Of a DNA stretch of 31,989 nucleotides, positions 16,439 through 24,418 are shown one piece after another (within the stretch, counting starts at the first letter, position 1; the number at the start of each line of letters is the position of its first letter). The notes below the pieces were generated by a model. The model ran no database searches and was not told the origin of the DNA. It saw nothing but the letters and a program-made list of their open reading frames with translations. The stretch lies in the NCBI GenBank assembly GCA_041495845.1, contig JBGQDM010000027.1:1-31989 (forward strand), in the 5' to 3' direction. Source of the DNA: JBGQDM01 sp041495845. Lineage in GTDB: Bacteria > Acidobacteriota > Terriglobia > Terriglobales > Acidobacteriaceae. The position numbers were made by a program, and so were the translations under genes.

Positions 16439-19400
16439 TTAGCGCACTCGAAACACGGGCTGAATCACATCCCCCTCGAGAAACCGTTCCGGACGGGCAT
16501 CGCTCAGCCAGCCTGCCAGTGTTTTGCAGACGTTGGCGTAAACCCGCAAAGTTTCTTCCACCTCAACCGGACCATGCGCCGCCGTCATGTTGTGTGTCAC
16601 CAGGGACAGCACGCCGCGCTTCACACACTCCTGGGAAAACAAACTGCGCACCAGCAAACTGTCCTTACCTTCGGCGTCCAGGAACTTGATCAGCGACCAG
16701 ATTGGATACCCGATGCATTGGATCCGCTGCTGCAATCCCGCTTCTTTCGCCAGCGCGTTCAGCCCCTCCTGCAGCACGCGCCCGTTGGCTTCCATGCGAG
16801 TCAGAGCGTCGGTGTGCTCCAGAATGTCCAGGACTTTCATGGCCGCAGCCATGGAGGCGGTTTCCCCGCCGAAGGTGAAGCTGAAGAAAATTTCTTCGAA
16901 GACTTTCATCAGATCGGTGCGGCCAACGACACAGGCGATGGGAAATCCATTGCCCATGGCTTTGCCGAAGCACGCCATGTCCGGGGTGACGCCAAAGAAC
17001 TTCTGCGCGCCGCCTAAACCAAAATGAAATCCCGAGCAGATCTCGTCGAAGATGAGGATGGCCCCATGCCGCTGCGCCAAGTCTTTGACGCCCTGCAGGT
17101 ATCCGTCCGCCGGCGGAAAGAAATTCACCGGCTCCATGATGACCGCGGCAAACTCGCCGGCATGTTCGCCGAGCACGCGCTCCAGCGACGCCAGATCGTT
17201 GTAGGCAAACGGGTGCGTCAGCTCGCGCACCGCGCGCGGCACCCCGGCGTTCCGCGCCGTGCTGCCGATGTACCAATCCTGCCAGCCGTGGTAGCCGCAG
17301 CAGGCAATCCGGTCGCGTCCCGTGGCCGCGCGCGCGGCCCGCACCGCACCGGAGGTCGCATCGGACCCGTTCTTGCCGAACCGCACCATCTCCGCACACG
17401 GAATCAAGCGTACGAGCCGTTCCGCCAGTTCCACCTCTAACGGATGCGGCAGCGAAAAGCTGTGTCCCTGCGCCAACTGCCGCGCCACTGCCGCATTCAC
17501 CTCCTCGTGCGCGTATCCCAAAATGTTGGGCAGCAGCCCTTGGATGTAGTCCACGTAACTGTTGCCATCGACATCCCACACGCGACTGCCCTGACCGCGC
17601 GCCAGGAACAAAGGCGCGACCCCGCGGACGTGTTGCGTCGCACTCTTGCTGAAGGTCTGCGCGCTGCCGGGAATCACCTGGCCGGCGCGTTCCATCCAAG
17701 CCGCGGACTGCGCCAGCTTCAAAGCGGGCGCCGCTCCGGCTTCCGCGTCCGCATACAGACTCCGGTAGTAGCCTTCGTTCGACATCACCGCTTGATTCAT
17801 GCTTTCCAAGTCCGGCTGTTCGTGGAGCAAGCGCAGAATGTCCGCGGTTCCGAAGGTGGTGTGCCCGCGGAAGGCGGCATACACGGCCCGCACAAAGGCC
17901 AGGTCTACGGCCTGATCCACCGTCCAGCGGCGGCGGGCGGAGATCACACTCTTCCCTTCATTGCTGACATTTGCCGTGCGGAATTTTCCCGACCGCAAAT
18001 AGGGAGTCACGTGCTCCCGTTCCGAATCCTTACGCGCCTCCAGCCAGGCGGTTTCCAACGCGTCGAAAGAAAACGCTTCCGCATCCAGGCCATCGGGATA
18101 GGTCCGCACCATCGCATTGGACACGTAGTCCACGCCCCCTTGCCGGAAGCGTTCCACCACGCGATCAATGACTGCGGGATCAATGAGCGGGCAATCCGCC
18201 GTGATGCGCACCACCGTGTCCGCGTTTTCCGCGGCGGCGGCGTGATAGAAGCGATCCAGCACATCGGCTTCACTGCCGCGGCGGCAAGGAGTGCCGGAAG
18301 CGGCGCAGAAGCTGGCAATCACGTCGTCGGCCGGCGCGGTTGAGGTTGCCACCACCACGCGGTCCACCTGGCGCGCCTGGCGCACGCGTTCCACCACGTG
18401 CCACAACATGGGCCGGCCTTCCACATCGGCCATGGTCTTTCCGGGCAGGCGCGAGGACCCCATGCGCGCCTGAATGATCGCCACCACACCGCCCTTGGCC
18501 TGGGAAAAGCGCAGCTCCTGCACTCGCCCTTCCTCAGAGGACAACTTCGCCGCCTCGACCAACATCACCACTTTCCCCGCTTGCTGCAAATCCACCATCG
18601 GACTGGTTCCTTGCTCCAGGGATTGAAAAAAATGCTGCAACTCCGCCTGGTACATCTCGTTGGCTTCAAATTCGTAAGCCCAACTCTGCCAGGCCCGGTC
18701 CGCAGCCAGGAACCACCGCACCTCTTGCGCGGAGAAATCCCACAGCGCGGTGCCCAGTTCCCCCACCACTTTGCAGTTCCGCGTGTAACTCCGCTGCACG
18801 AAGTCCAAGTGCAACTCCGCCCGTACCCGGCCTGGGAACTGCAGCAGCAGAGTCGCCGAGTCCTCCACATCCACATCCAAAGTGCTGACATGGTCGGCCT
18901 GGCAGATGACTCGCGACGGGTCTCCCAGCAGCCACAGGATGTAGTCCAGCTCGTGCGAGCCATCCAGCAGAATTCCGCCACCCAGCGCGCGCTGCGCACT
19001 GTAACTCTGCCGGTAGTCCTGAGCCGGCCGCCAATCGGGAAGATACTGCCCGGCCTCGGCGCGCAGCCAGAGCACCGGCCCCAGCACCCGACTGTCAATC
19101 AGTTCTTTCAACTTCACCAGACCGGGGTGGAAGCGCAGGTTGTATCCCACTTGCACGGCCAGTTTTCTGGAGCGCGCCACGCTCATCAGCTCGTCCAAAC
19201 CGCGGGAACAGTCAGCCACCGGTTTTTCGATGAATACATGCGCATCCGCTCGCAGCGCCGCCAGCGCCTGCTCCCGGTGGTACACCGGCGGCGTGCAAAT
19301 CAGCGCCACGTCGGGATGGAATTGCTGCAGCGCCGACCCCAGGCCGGCGTATTGCTGCAGCGGGATTTCCGAGCGACAAGCTGCCAGCCGCTCCGGATCG

Positions 19401-19513
19401 GTGTCACATAACGCCAGTTGCTGCACGCCGAACCCCAAAAGATTGCGCGCATGGCGGAGCCCGATGGAACCGCAGCCCACCACCAGTACCCGGAATTTTG
19501 AATATTCGATCAC
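16439..19513 (-). CDS. Three-domain fusion: Gfo/Idh oxidoreductase, SpsF-type cytidylyltransferase, class III aminotransferase
   Basis: One uninterrupted 1024-codon frame encodes three enzymes. Residues about 7-340: Gfo/Idh/MocA NAD(P)-dependent oxidoreductase (VVGCGSIGLRH 11-21; EKP 96-98; DGSHELD 184-190). Residues about 342-580: SpsF-type nucleotidyltransferase (IQARMGSSRLPGK 347-359; ITADCPLIDP 437-446), a family that includes CMP-activating enzymes of nonulosonic acids and so the best PseF candidate here. Residues about 600-1024: class III PLP aminotransferase resembling glutamate-1-semialdehyde aminomutase (FDE 822-824; FGKAMGNG with PLP Lys851). All three active-site sets look intact. 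Start ATG 19513; it follows pseC by 15 bp. No separate pseF is visible. The aminotransferase and reductase domains are not part of the known Pse pathway and may make a modified Pse or another sugar; that is inference. Confidence 0.9.
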   Translation of the reverse strand: MIEYSKFRVLVVGCGSIGLRHARNLLGFGVQQLALCDTDPERLAACRSEIPLQQYAGLGSALQQFHPDVALICTPPVYHREQALAALRADAHVFIEKPVADCSRGLDELMSVARSRKLAVQVGYNLRFHPGLVKLKELIDSRVLGPVLWLRAEAGQYLPDWRPAQDYRQSYSAQRALGGGILLDGSHELDYILWLLGDPSRVICQADHVSTLDVDVEDSATLLLQFPGRVRAELHLDFVQRSYTRNCKVVGELGTALWDFSAQEVRWFLAADRAWQSWAYEFEANEMYQAELQHFFQSLEQGTSPMVDLQQAGKVVMLVEAAKLSSEEGRVQELRFSQAKGGVVAIIQARMGSSRLPGKTMADVEGRPMLWHVVERVRQARQVDRVVVATSTAPADDVIASFCAASGTPCRRGSEADVLDRFYHAAAAENADTVVRITADCPLIDPAVIDRVVERFRQGGVDYVSNAMVRTYPDGLDAEAFSFDALETAWLEARKDSEREHVTPYLRSGKFRTANVSNEGKSVISARRRWTVDQAVDLAFVRAVYAAFRGHTTFGTADILRLLHEQPDLESMNQAVMSNEGYYRSLYADAEAGAAPALKLAQSAAWMERAGQVIPGSAQTFSKSATQHVRGVAPLFLARGQGSRVWDVDGNSYVDYIQGLLPNILGYAHEEVNAAVARQLAQGHSFSLPHPLEVELAERLVRLIPCAEMVRFGKNGSDATSGAVRAARAATGRDRIACCGYHGWQDWYIGSTARNAGVPRAVRELTHPFAYNDLASLERVLGEHAGEFAAVIMEPVNFFPPADGYLQGVKDLAQRHGAILIFDEICSGFHFGLGGAQKFFGVTPDMACFGKAMGNGFPIACVVGRTDLMKVFEEIFFSFTFGGETASMAAAMKVLDILEHTDALTRMEANGRVLQEGLNALAKEAGLQQRIQCIGYPIWSLIKFLDAEGKDSLLVRSLFSQECVKRGVLSLVTHNMTAAHGPVEVEETLRVYANVCKTLAGWLSDARPERFLEGDVIQPVFRVR

Positions 19514-19528
19514 TTCGTCTTGATTCGC

Positions 19529-20740
19529 TCAGGCAGCGAGGCCAGCCATCACTTTGTCCACTGCTTCAATTACGGTTTCGATATCGAAATCAGTCATCGC
19601 GTGGAACATGGGCAGGCTGATGAGCCGCTCATAAGCTGCCTCAGCCACTGGAAACTCTCCGCCGACGTAACCAAATCGCTGGCGGTAGTAAGGGTGCCGG
19701 TGTACGGGAATGTAGTGGACGTTGACGCCGATGTTTTCCGCGCGGAGCGCGCGAAAGACATCGCTACGCGAAATGGCGCTCCCGTCGCCGCCGACGCGGA
19801 GCGGATAGAGATGCCAGGCGGGCTGGGCGCCAGGCCGAACCGACGGAATCTCGACACTCGGCAAGTTCCGGAAGGCGTCGTCATAACGCTGTGCGATGGC
19901 GCGCCGCCGCGCAAGATTCGCGTCCAATCGGCCCAGTTGCGAAATCCCCAGGGCGCATGCGATATCGGTCAGCCGGTAGTTGAATCCCAGCAGAACCATT
20001 TCATACTGCCACTCGCCGGCACTCTGCCGCTGACGCGCGTCACTCGTGATTCCATGATTGCGGAAACGGCGCAGGATTTCTGCCAAGTTGGTTGCGTCCG
20101 TAGTCACCATCCCGCCTTCGCCCGTCGCCACGTGCTTCACCGGGTGCAGGCTGAACACGGTCATGTGCGCGAGACTGCCCACCGGCCGACGACGGAAACC
20201 CGCGCCCAGCGCATGACTCGCGTCCTCAATCACCAGCAAACCGTGGCGCTCCGCCAGGGAGCGGAAAGCATCAAGGTCGGCAGGATGGCCGGCATAGTCC
20301 ACGGGAAGCAGCGCCCGCGTACGGGAAGTGATCCGGGCCGCCGCTAACTCTGGATCCAGATTGAGCGTGTCGGGCGAAACGTCAGCAAACACTGGTATGG
20401 CGCCCTGATAGAGCACGCAGTTCGCGGTCGCGCAAAAAGTGAGTGGGGTCGTGATGGCCTCGTCGCCAGGGGCCAAGCCGGCGGCAAAGGCAGCGGCGTG
20501 CAATGCGGCCGTTCCCGAGCTAAAACTTACCGCGTACCGGGCCCCGACACGCGCGGCGAAGGCTTCTTCGAACTCTCCAACTTTGGGGCCAGTCGTGAGC
20601 CAGTCCGAACGCAGGACGGCAACGACCGCGTCAATATCTTCCGGCTGGATGCTGTGGCGGCCATAGGGCAGGTAATCGCGGCGCACCGGCTGGCCTCCAT
20701 GAAGCGCCATCCCTTCGCGGCCGCTGCGAACCGCTTTCAT
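19529..20740 (-). CDS. pseC: UDP-4-keto-6-deoxy-AltNAc 4-aminotransferase
   Basis: 403-residue DegT/DnrJ/EryC1-family PLP aminotransferase, full length for PseC. It transfers an amino group from glutamate to the 4-keto product of PseB. Motifs: LPYGRHSIQPEDIDAV near the start, SSGTAALHAA (74-83), the cofactor-binding IEDASHALGA (171-180), and the PLP lysine Lys202 in SLHPVKHVATGEGG. Tail LRAENIGVNVHYIPVHRHPYY and LISLPMF are typical of PseC-type enzymes. I chose ATG 20740 over the upstream GTG 20764 because AAGG lies eight bases ahead of it and the GTG would overlap pseB. Second gene of the operon, 10 bp after pseB. Confidence 0.93.
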   Translation of the reverse strand: MKAVRSGREGMALHGGQPVRRDYLPYGRHSIQPEDIDAVVAVLRSDWLTTGPKVGEFEEAFAARVGARYAVSFSSGTAALHAAAFAAGLAPGDEAITTPLTFCATANCVLYQGAIPVFADVSPDTLNLDPELAAARITSRTRALLPVDYAGHPADLDAFRSLAERHGLLVIEDASHALGAGFRRRPVGSLAHMTVFSLHPVKHVATGEGGMVTTDATNLAEILRRFRNHGITSDARQRQSAGEWQYEMVLLGFNYRLTDIACALGISQLGRLDANLARRRAIAQRYDDAFRNLPSVEIPSVRPGAQPAWHLYPLRVGGDGSAISRSDVFRALRAENIGVNVHYIPVHRHPYYRQRFGYVGGEFPVAEAAYERLISLPMFHAMTDFDIETVIEAVDKVMAGLAA

Positions 20741-20750
20741 CGGTCTGCCT

Positions 20751-21776
20751 TCAGACACGCGCACTCTGCCGCGACGGCGCCGGCGCCGGCGGAATTCCAG
20801 CAGGCGCCACCCCGGCCATCACCGCCAACTCTTCGCGCGTCAACCATTGGGCATTGGTATCGCTGCCGTAGCGGAAGCCCTCCGGCAAGGGCCGCGCATT
20901 GACCCAGTTCTCCCGCTTCCACCAGGGATGTGCGGGCTGCACGATGTACATGGAATCGGTTTCCAGCGTGTTGCGCGCTTCGTCTTCCGAGACCAATACC
21001 TCATGCAGTTTCTCGCCGGGACGGATACCGATGTATTCCACTTCGCACTCCGGCGCAATCGTCTGGGCCAAGTCGAGCAAGCGCATGCTTGGAATCTTGG
21101 GCACGAAGATTTCCCCGCCATGCATCTGTTCCAGACAGCGCAGCACAAACCTGACGCCTTGCTCCAAGGTCAGCCAGAAGCGCGTCATGCGCGGGTCGGT
21201 GATGGTGATCTTCCCGTGTTGGCGCTGCTCCTGAAAAACCGGGATCACGCTGCCCCGGCTGCCCACCACATTTCCATAGCGGGCACAGGCGAAGCGCGTG
21301 GCATGACCACCGGCATAGGCGTTCGCCTGCACAAACATTTTTTCCGCGCACAGTTTGGTGGCGCCATACAGATTGATTGGATTCACCGCTTTGTCGGTGC
21401 TGAGAGCGAGGACGCGCTTCACCCCTCGATCAATAGCGGCGTCGATGACGTTGCGTCCCCCCATGATGTTGGTCTGGATCGCTTCAAAGGGGTTGTATTC
21501 GCAAGCCGGAACCTGCTTGAGCGCGGCCGCATGCACCACCACGGTGACGCCATCCAGGGCGCGCTGCAGCCGCTGCGCGTCGCGCACATCGCCAATGAAC
21601 CAGCGCAGGCTGGGGTCATCGTAGCCGCCGGCCCGCATATCGTGCTGCTTCAATTCGTCGCGGCTGAAGATGACCAGCTTCTTCGGCCGGAAATCGCGCA
21701 GCATGATTTCTACAAACTTTCTGCCGAAAGATCCTGTTCCGCCAGTCACTAAGATGGACTGTTCTGACCAGTTCAT
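20751..21776 (-). CDS. pseB: UDP-GlcNAc 4,6-dehydratase (inverting)
   Basis: 341-residue short-chain dehydrogenase/reductase of the FlaA1/PseB type, the first step of pseudaminic acid synthesis: it dehydrates UDP-GlcNAc at C4/C6 with inversion at C5. NADP-binding TGGTGSFG at 11-18; catalytic STDKAVNP with Asp128-Lys129 and the Tyr137-Lys141 pair in NLYGATK; RPGEKLHE in the substrate-binding part. The Met-start is good: GAGG lies seven bases upstream. Divergent from the Wzc gene across 264 bp. It heads the minus-strand operon that continues through pseC, the fusion gene, pseG-pseH, pseI and on to the flippase. The C-terminus ends in a proline/alanine-rich tail of no obvious function. Confidence 0.95.
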   Translation of the reverse strand: MNWSEQSILVTGGTGSFGRKFVEIMLRDFRPKKLVIFSRDELKQHDMRAGGYDDPSLRWFIGDVRDAQRLQRALDGVTVVVHAAALKQVPACEYNPFEAIQTNIMGGRNVIDAAIDRGVKRVLALSTDKAVNPINLYGATKLCAEKMFVQANAYAGGHATRFACARYGNVVGSRGSVIPVFQEQRQHGKITITDPRMTRFWLTLEQGVRFVLRCLEQMHGGEIFVPKIPSMRLLDLAQTIAPECEVEYIGIRPGEKLHEVLVSEDEARNTLETDSMYIVQPAHPWWKRENWVNARPLPEGFRYGSDTNAQWLTREELAVMAGVAPAGIPPAPAPSRQSARV

Positions 21777-21832
21777 GCGTTGCCTCGACTCCGCCCTTGG
21801 AAAAACCTGCTCTGCAAGAGAAAGTGACGATC

Positions 21833-21838
21833 AGTATA
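21833..21838 (-). promoter_or_regulatory. Candidate -10 element of the pse operon promoter
   Basis: On the minus strand the hexamer reads TATACT, five of six matches to the sigma-70 -10 consensus, about 57 bp before the pseB ATG. No clear -35 is found at 17 bp spacing (the best nearby is TTCCCA at 15 bp), so the promoter call is tentative. Confidence 0.35.
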
Positions 21839-21914
21839 CCGCCAGAGCAGCGCTGGGAATTCCACAATCCCGCAGCCAGTGCCCGAAGAATCACGCAGGC
21901 GCGGTCACGCTCGA

Positions 21915-21923
21915 TGCTAGAAT
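21915..21923 (+). promoter_or_regulatory. Candidate extended -10 promoter element of the wzc operon
   Basis: TGCTAGAAT reads as an extended -10 (TGn followed by TAGAAT), a form that can work without a good -35. It is about 118 bp before the start of the Wzc-type gene, leaving a long untranslated leader of about 110 bases. No -35 is obvious. The TTGACG at 22000 has no partner -10 and was not used. Confidence 0.35.
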
Positions 21924-22040
21924 GCCGAAAACTGCACTCGCGCGGGATTCCAACGAAGGTGCGTGCCGATGCCACCGGCGCGCTGGCGGCGTCTTTAGGT
22001 TGACGGCCCTTGGACTACCCGCCCAGTGGGAGGAGCAGGA

Positions 22041-24383
22041 ATGGATTTCAGGCCGTTGATTCCGGCCAGCAGCCATCTGGTGCATGAAGTCCGGCCCGGC
22101 TTTGGTGCGGACAGCCGGGGTTTGCTGAGCAGCGCTTATCCCGCCATCACCGCGCACGAGTCCGTCCTGCGGGATTATCTCCGTGTCCTGGTCAAGCGCA
22201 AGTGGATTGTCATTTCGTGTTTCGTCATTATTCCCACGCTGGTGCTTTTGGCGAGCCTGCGCATGACCAGAATTTATGAAGCCGCGGGTCGCATTGCCAT
22301 TAACCGCGTCGATACTGGTTTGATGTCGCTGAAGGATAACGGCGGAGGTTCCGATTACAGTGACCCGGCCGAACTGGATACTGAAGTTTCCATTCTGCAG
22401 AGCGACTTGCTGGCGCTGCAGGTGATTCGGCAATTGAATCTTGACCGCAATCCTCAGTTTGGCGGCAGCGCCACAGTCACCCGCCCGACGGGTCTCGCCC
22501 CCGATCCGCTGATGACGGATTCCGCTCAGACCAGCGCCCTGCTGGCGCGTTTTCACGGCGGGCTGCGTGTGGCCATTAAGCCCAACACCCGCATCATCGA
22601 ACTCCGCTACGCCAGCCCGGACCCGAAACTGGCCGCCCAGGTGATCAACACCCTGGCCGCCACTTACGTCGAGCAGAACTTCAAGACAAAGTACGAGTCC
22701 ACGTTGCAGGCCTCCGACTGGCTCTCCAAGCAGCTGGTGGACTTGCAGATGAAAGTCGAGACCTCGCAGGAAAAGCTGGTGAAGTATCAGAAGGATCACG
22801 AGATTCTGGGCATTGATGAAAAGCAGAACATCATCACCAGCAAATTGGATGAGTTGAACCGCACGCTGACCGGCGCCGAAGCCGACCGCATGCAAAAGGA
22901 AGCGGTATATCGGCAGGTGGAGGCCGGCGACCCCGATGCGGTGGCGGCGGCGGTTGGCCCCAGCGGCGCAGGAGGCAGTTCTGCCACCGCGTCCCTGCTG
23001 GACAGGCTGCGCGGCCAGCGCTCCGACTTGCGCATTCAGGTAGCCGAGCTCAGTACCCAGCTGGGGCCGTCCTATCCCAAAGTCGTGCAGATGAATAACC
23101 AGTTGCGGCAGGTGGAGGCCGAAATCAGCGCGGAGATTAAGAAGGTCGTCGCTGGCATCCGCGATCAATACGAAACCGCGCTGCAACGCGAGCAGTTACT
23201 CCATGCCGCCTTGGAAAAACAAAAGCAGGAAGCCAATAAGCTGAACGAAGGCGCCATCGAGTACACGCTTCTCCGGCGCGACGTGGAGAGCAACCGCCAG
23301 CTTTACGAAGGGCTGCTGGCCAAGCTGAAAGAGGCGGGAGTCACAGCTGGGCTTCGCTCCAACAACTTCCGCATCGTGGACGCCGCCCGCATTCCCACGA
23401 CTCCTTCGGAACCCAACATTCCGCGTAACCTGGCGTTCGCCATCGTGCTCGGGCTGACCAGCGGCATCGGGCTGGCCTTTCTGCTCGAAAGCCTCGACAA
23501 CACGGTGCGCACCACGGACCAGGCTCAGATGATTTCCGGTCTGCCGTCACTCGGCATGATCCCGCTGGGCTCGCGCACCGAAGACCGCAAAATCGTCCGG
23601 CCGCTCGCCGTTACCTCCGGGACGCGAGAAGCGGTGGAACTGATCACCCAGGCGCGGCCACAGTCGCAGATGGCCGAGTCCTATCGCGCGCTGCGCACTT
23701 CCCTGCTTCTCTCTAGTCTGGGGGCTCCACCGCGCATCCTCCTCATCACCAGCGCGCTGCCGCAGGAAGGCAAAACGACCACCAGCATCAACACGGCGGT
23801 GGTTCTGGCCCAGAAGGGCGTGCGCGTTCTCTTGATTGACGCGGACCTGCGACGGCCTTCGATCCACAAAACGCTGGGCATGGGCCCGCGCAGCGGACTC
23901 AGCAACGTCCTCACCGGGACAGCCGAATTGCAGCAGGCGATCGTGCGCTCGCCCATCATGCCGAATCTTTTTATTCTGCCGGCGGGAACACCTCCGCCGA
24001 ATCCGGCCGAACTTCTTGCCTCAGTCCATATGAAGACCCTGCTCACGCAGTTACGCGAGCAGTATGACCATATCGTGATTGACACGCCGCCCACGCTGTC
24101 CGTTACCGATGCCGTCGTGCTCTCCACGCGCGTGGATACCGTTGTGCTGGTCATCCGCTCCGGCCAGACGACGAAGACCGCGCTGCGCCGCGCCCGTGAT
24201 CTGCTCCTGCAAGTCAACGCTCGCGTCGCCGGTGTCTTGCTCAACGCAGTGGACTTGTCCTCACCGGATTACTACTACTATTACGAGTACCGGCAGAAAT
24301 ACGGTGGCAGTTACTATTCCGAGGACGGTGTGAGCACCTCCAAGGAAGAAAGCGCTCGTCAGGCTTCGACCGGCAGCGTGTAG
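22041..24383 (+). CDS. Wzc/ExoP-type polysaccharide chain-length regulator and tyrosine kinase
   Basis: 780-residue fused Wzz and bacterial tyrosine-kinase protein of the inner membrane. Start ATG 22041 has AGGAG five bases upstream; the open frame begins at a GTG 15 bp earlier. Membrane segment 1 at about 55-73, a Wzz/GNVR periplasmic domain with long coiled coils (about 210-430) and a glycine/alanine/serine-rich break near 300-316, membrane segment 2 at about 464-482 preceded by a proline-rich motif (IPTTPSEPNIPRN). The cytosolic kinase has Walker A ALPQEGKT (572-579), Walker A' LLIDADLRRP (597-606) and Walker B IVIDTPP (678-684). The C-terminus has a tyrosine cluster (YYYYYEY at 744-750, YY at 758-759), the expected autophosphorylation site. 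It controls polymer length and export. Confidence 0.94.
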   Translation: MDFRPLIPASSHLVHEVRPGFGADSRGLLSSAYPAITAHESVLRDYLRVLVKRKWIVISCFVIIPTLVLLASLRMTRIYEAAGRIAINRVDTGLMSLKDNGGGSDYSDPAELDTEVSILQSDLLALQVIRQLNLDRNPQFGGSATVTRPTGLAPDPLMTDSAQTSALLARFHGGLRVAIKPNTRIIELRYASPDPKLAAQVINTLAATYVEQNFKTKYESTLQASDWLSKQLVDLQMKVETSQEKLVKYQKDHEILGIDEKQNIITSKLDELNRTLTGAEADRMQKEAVYRQVEAGDPDAVAAAVGPSGAGGSSATASLLDRLRGQRSDLRIQVAELSTQLGPSYPKVVQMNNQLRQVEAEISAEIKKVVAGIRDQYETALQREQLLHAALEKQKQEANKLNEGAIEYTLLRRDVESNRQLYEGLLAKLKEAGVTAGLRSNNFRIVDAARIPTTPSEPNIPRNLAFAIVLGLTSGIGLAFLLESLDNTVRTTDQAQMISGLPSLGMIPLGSRTEDRKIVRPLAVTSGTREAVELITQARPQSQMAESYRALRTSLLLSSLGAPPRILLITSALPQEGKTTTSINTAVVLAQKGVRVLLIDADLRRPSIHKTLGMGPRSGLSNVLTGTAELQQAIVRSPIMPNLFILPAGTPPPNPAELLASVHMKTLLTQLREQYDHIVIDTPPTLSVTDAVVLSTRVDTVVLVIRSGQTTKTALRRARDLLLQVNARVAGVLLNAVDLSSPDYYYYYEYRQKYGGSYYSEDGVSTSKEESARQASTGSV

Positions 24384-24418
24384 TTCGGGCCCGCTACAGT
24401 CAACTGCTTTCTCGTGCC

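Noticed and set aside
22000..22005. TTGACG as a -35 for the Wzc gene
   Set aside because: No -10-like hexamer at 16-18 bp downstream; it would also leave almost no leader.
21891..23186. 431-codon open frame antisense to the Wzc gene and its leader
   Set aside because: Low-complexity GC-rich shadow with no domain; the plus-strand Wzz/kinase protein is clear.
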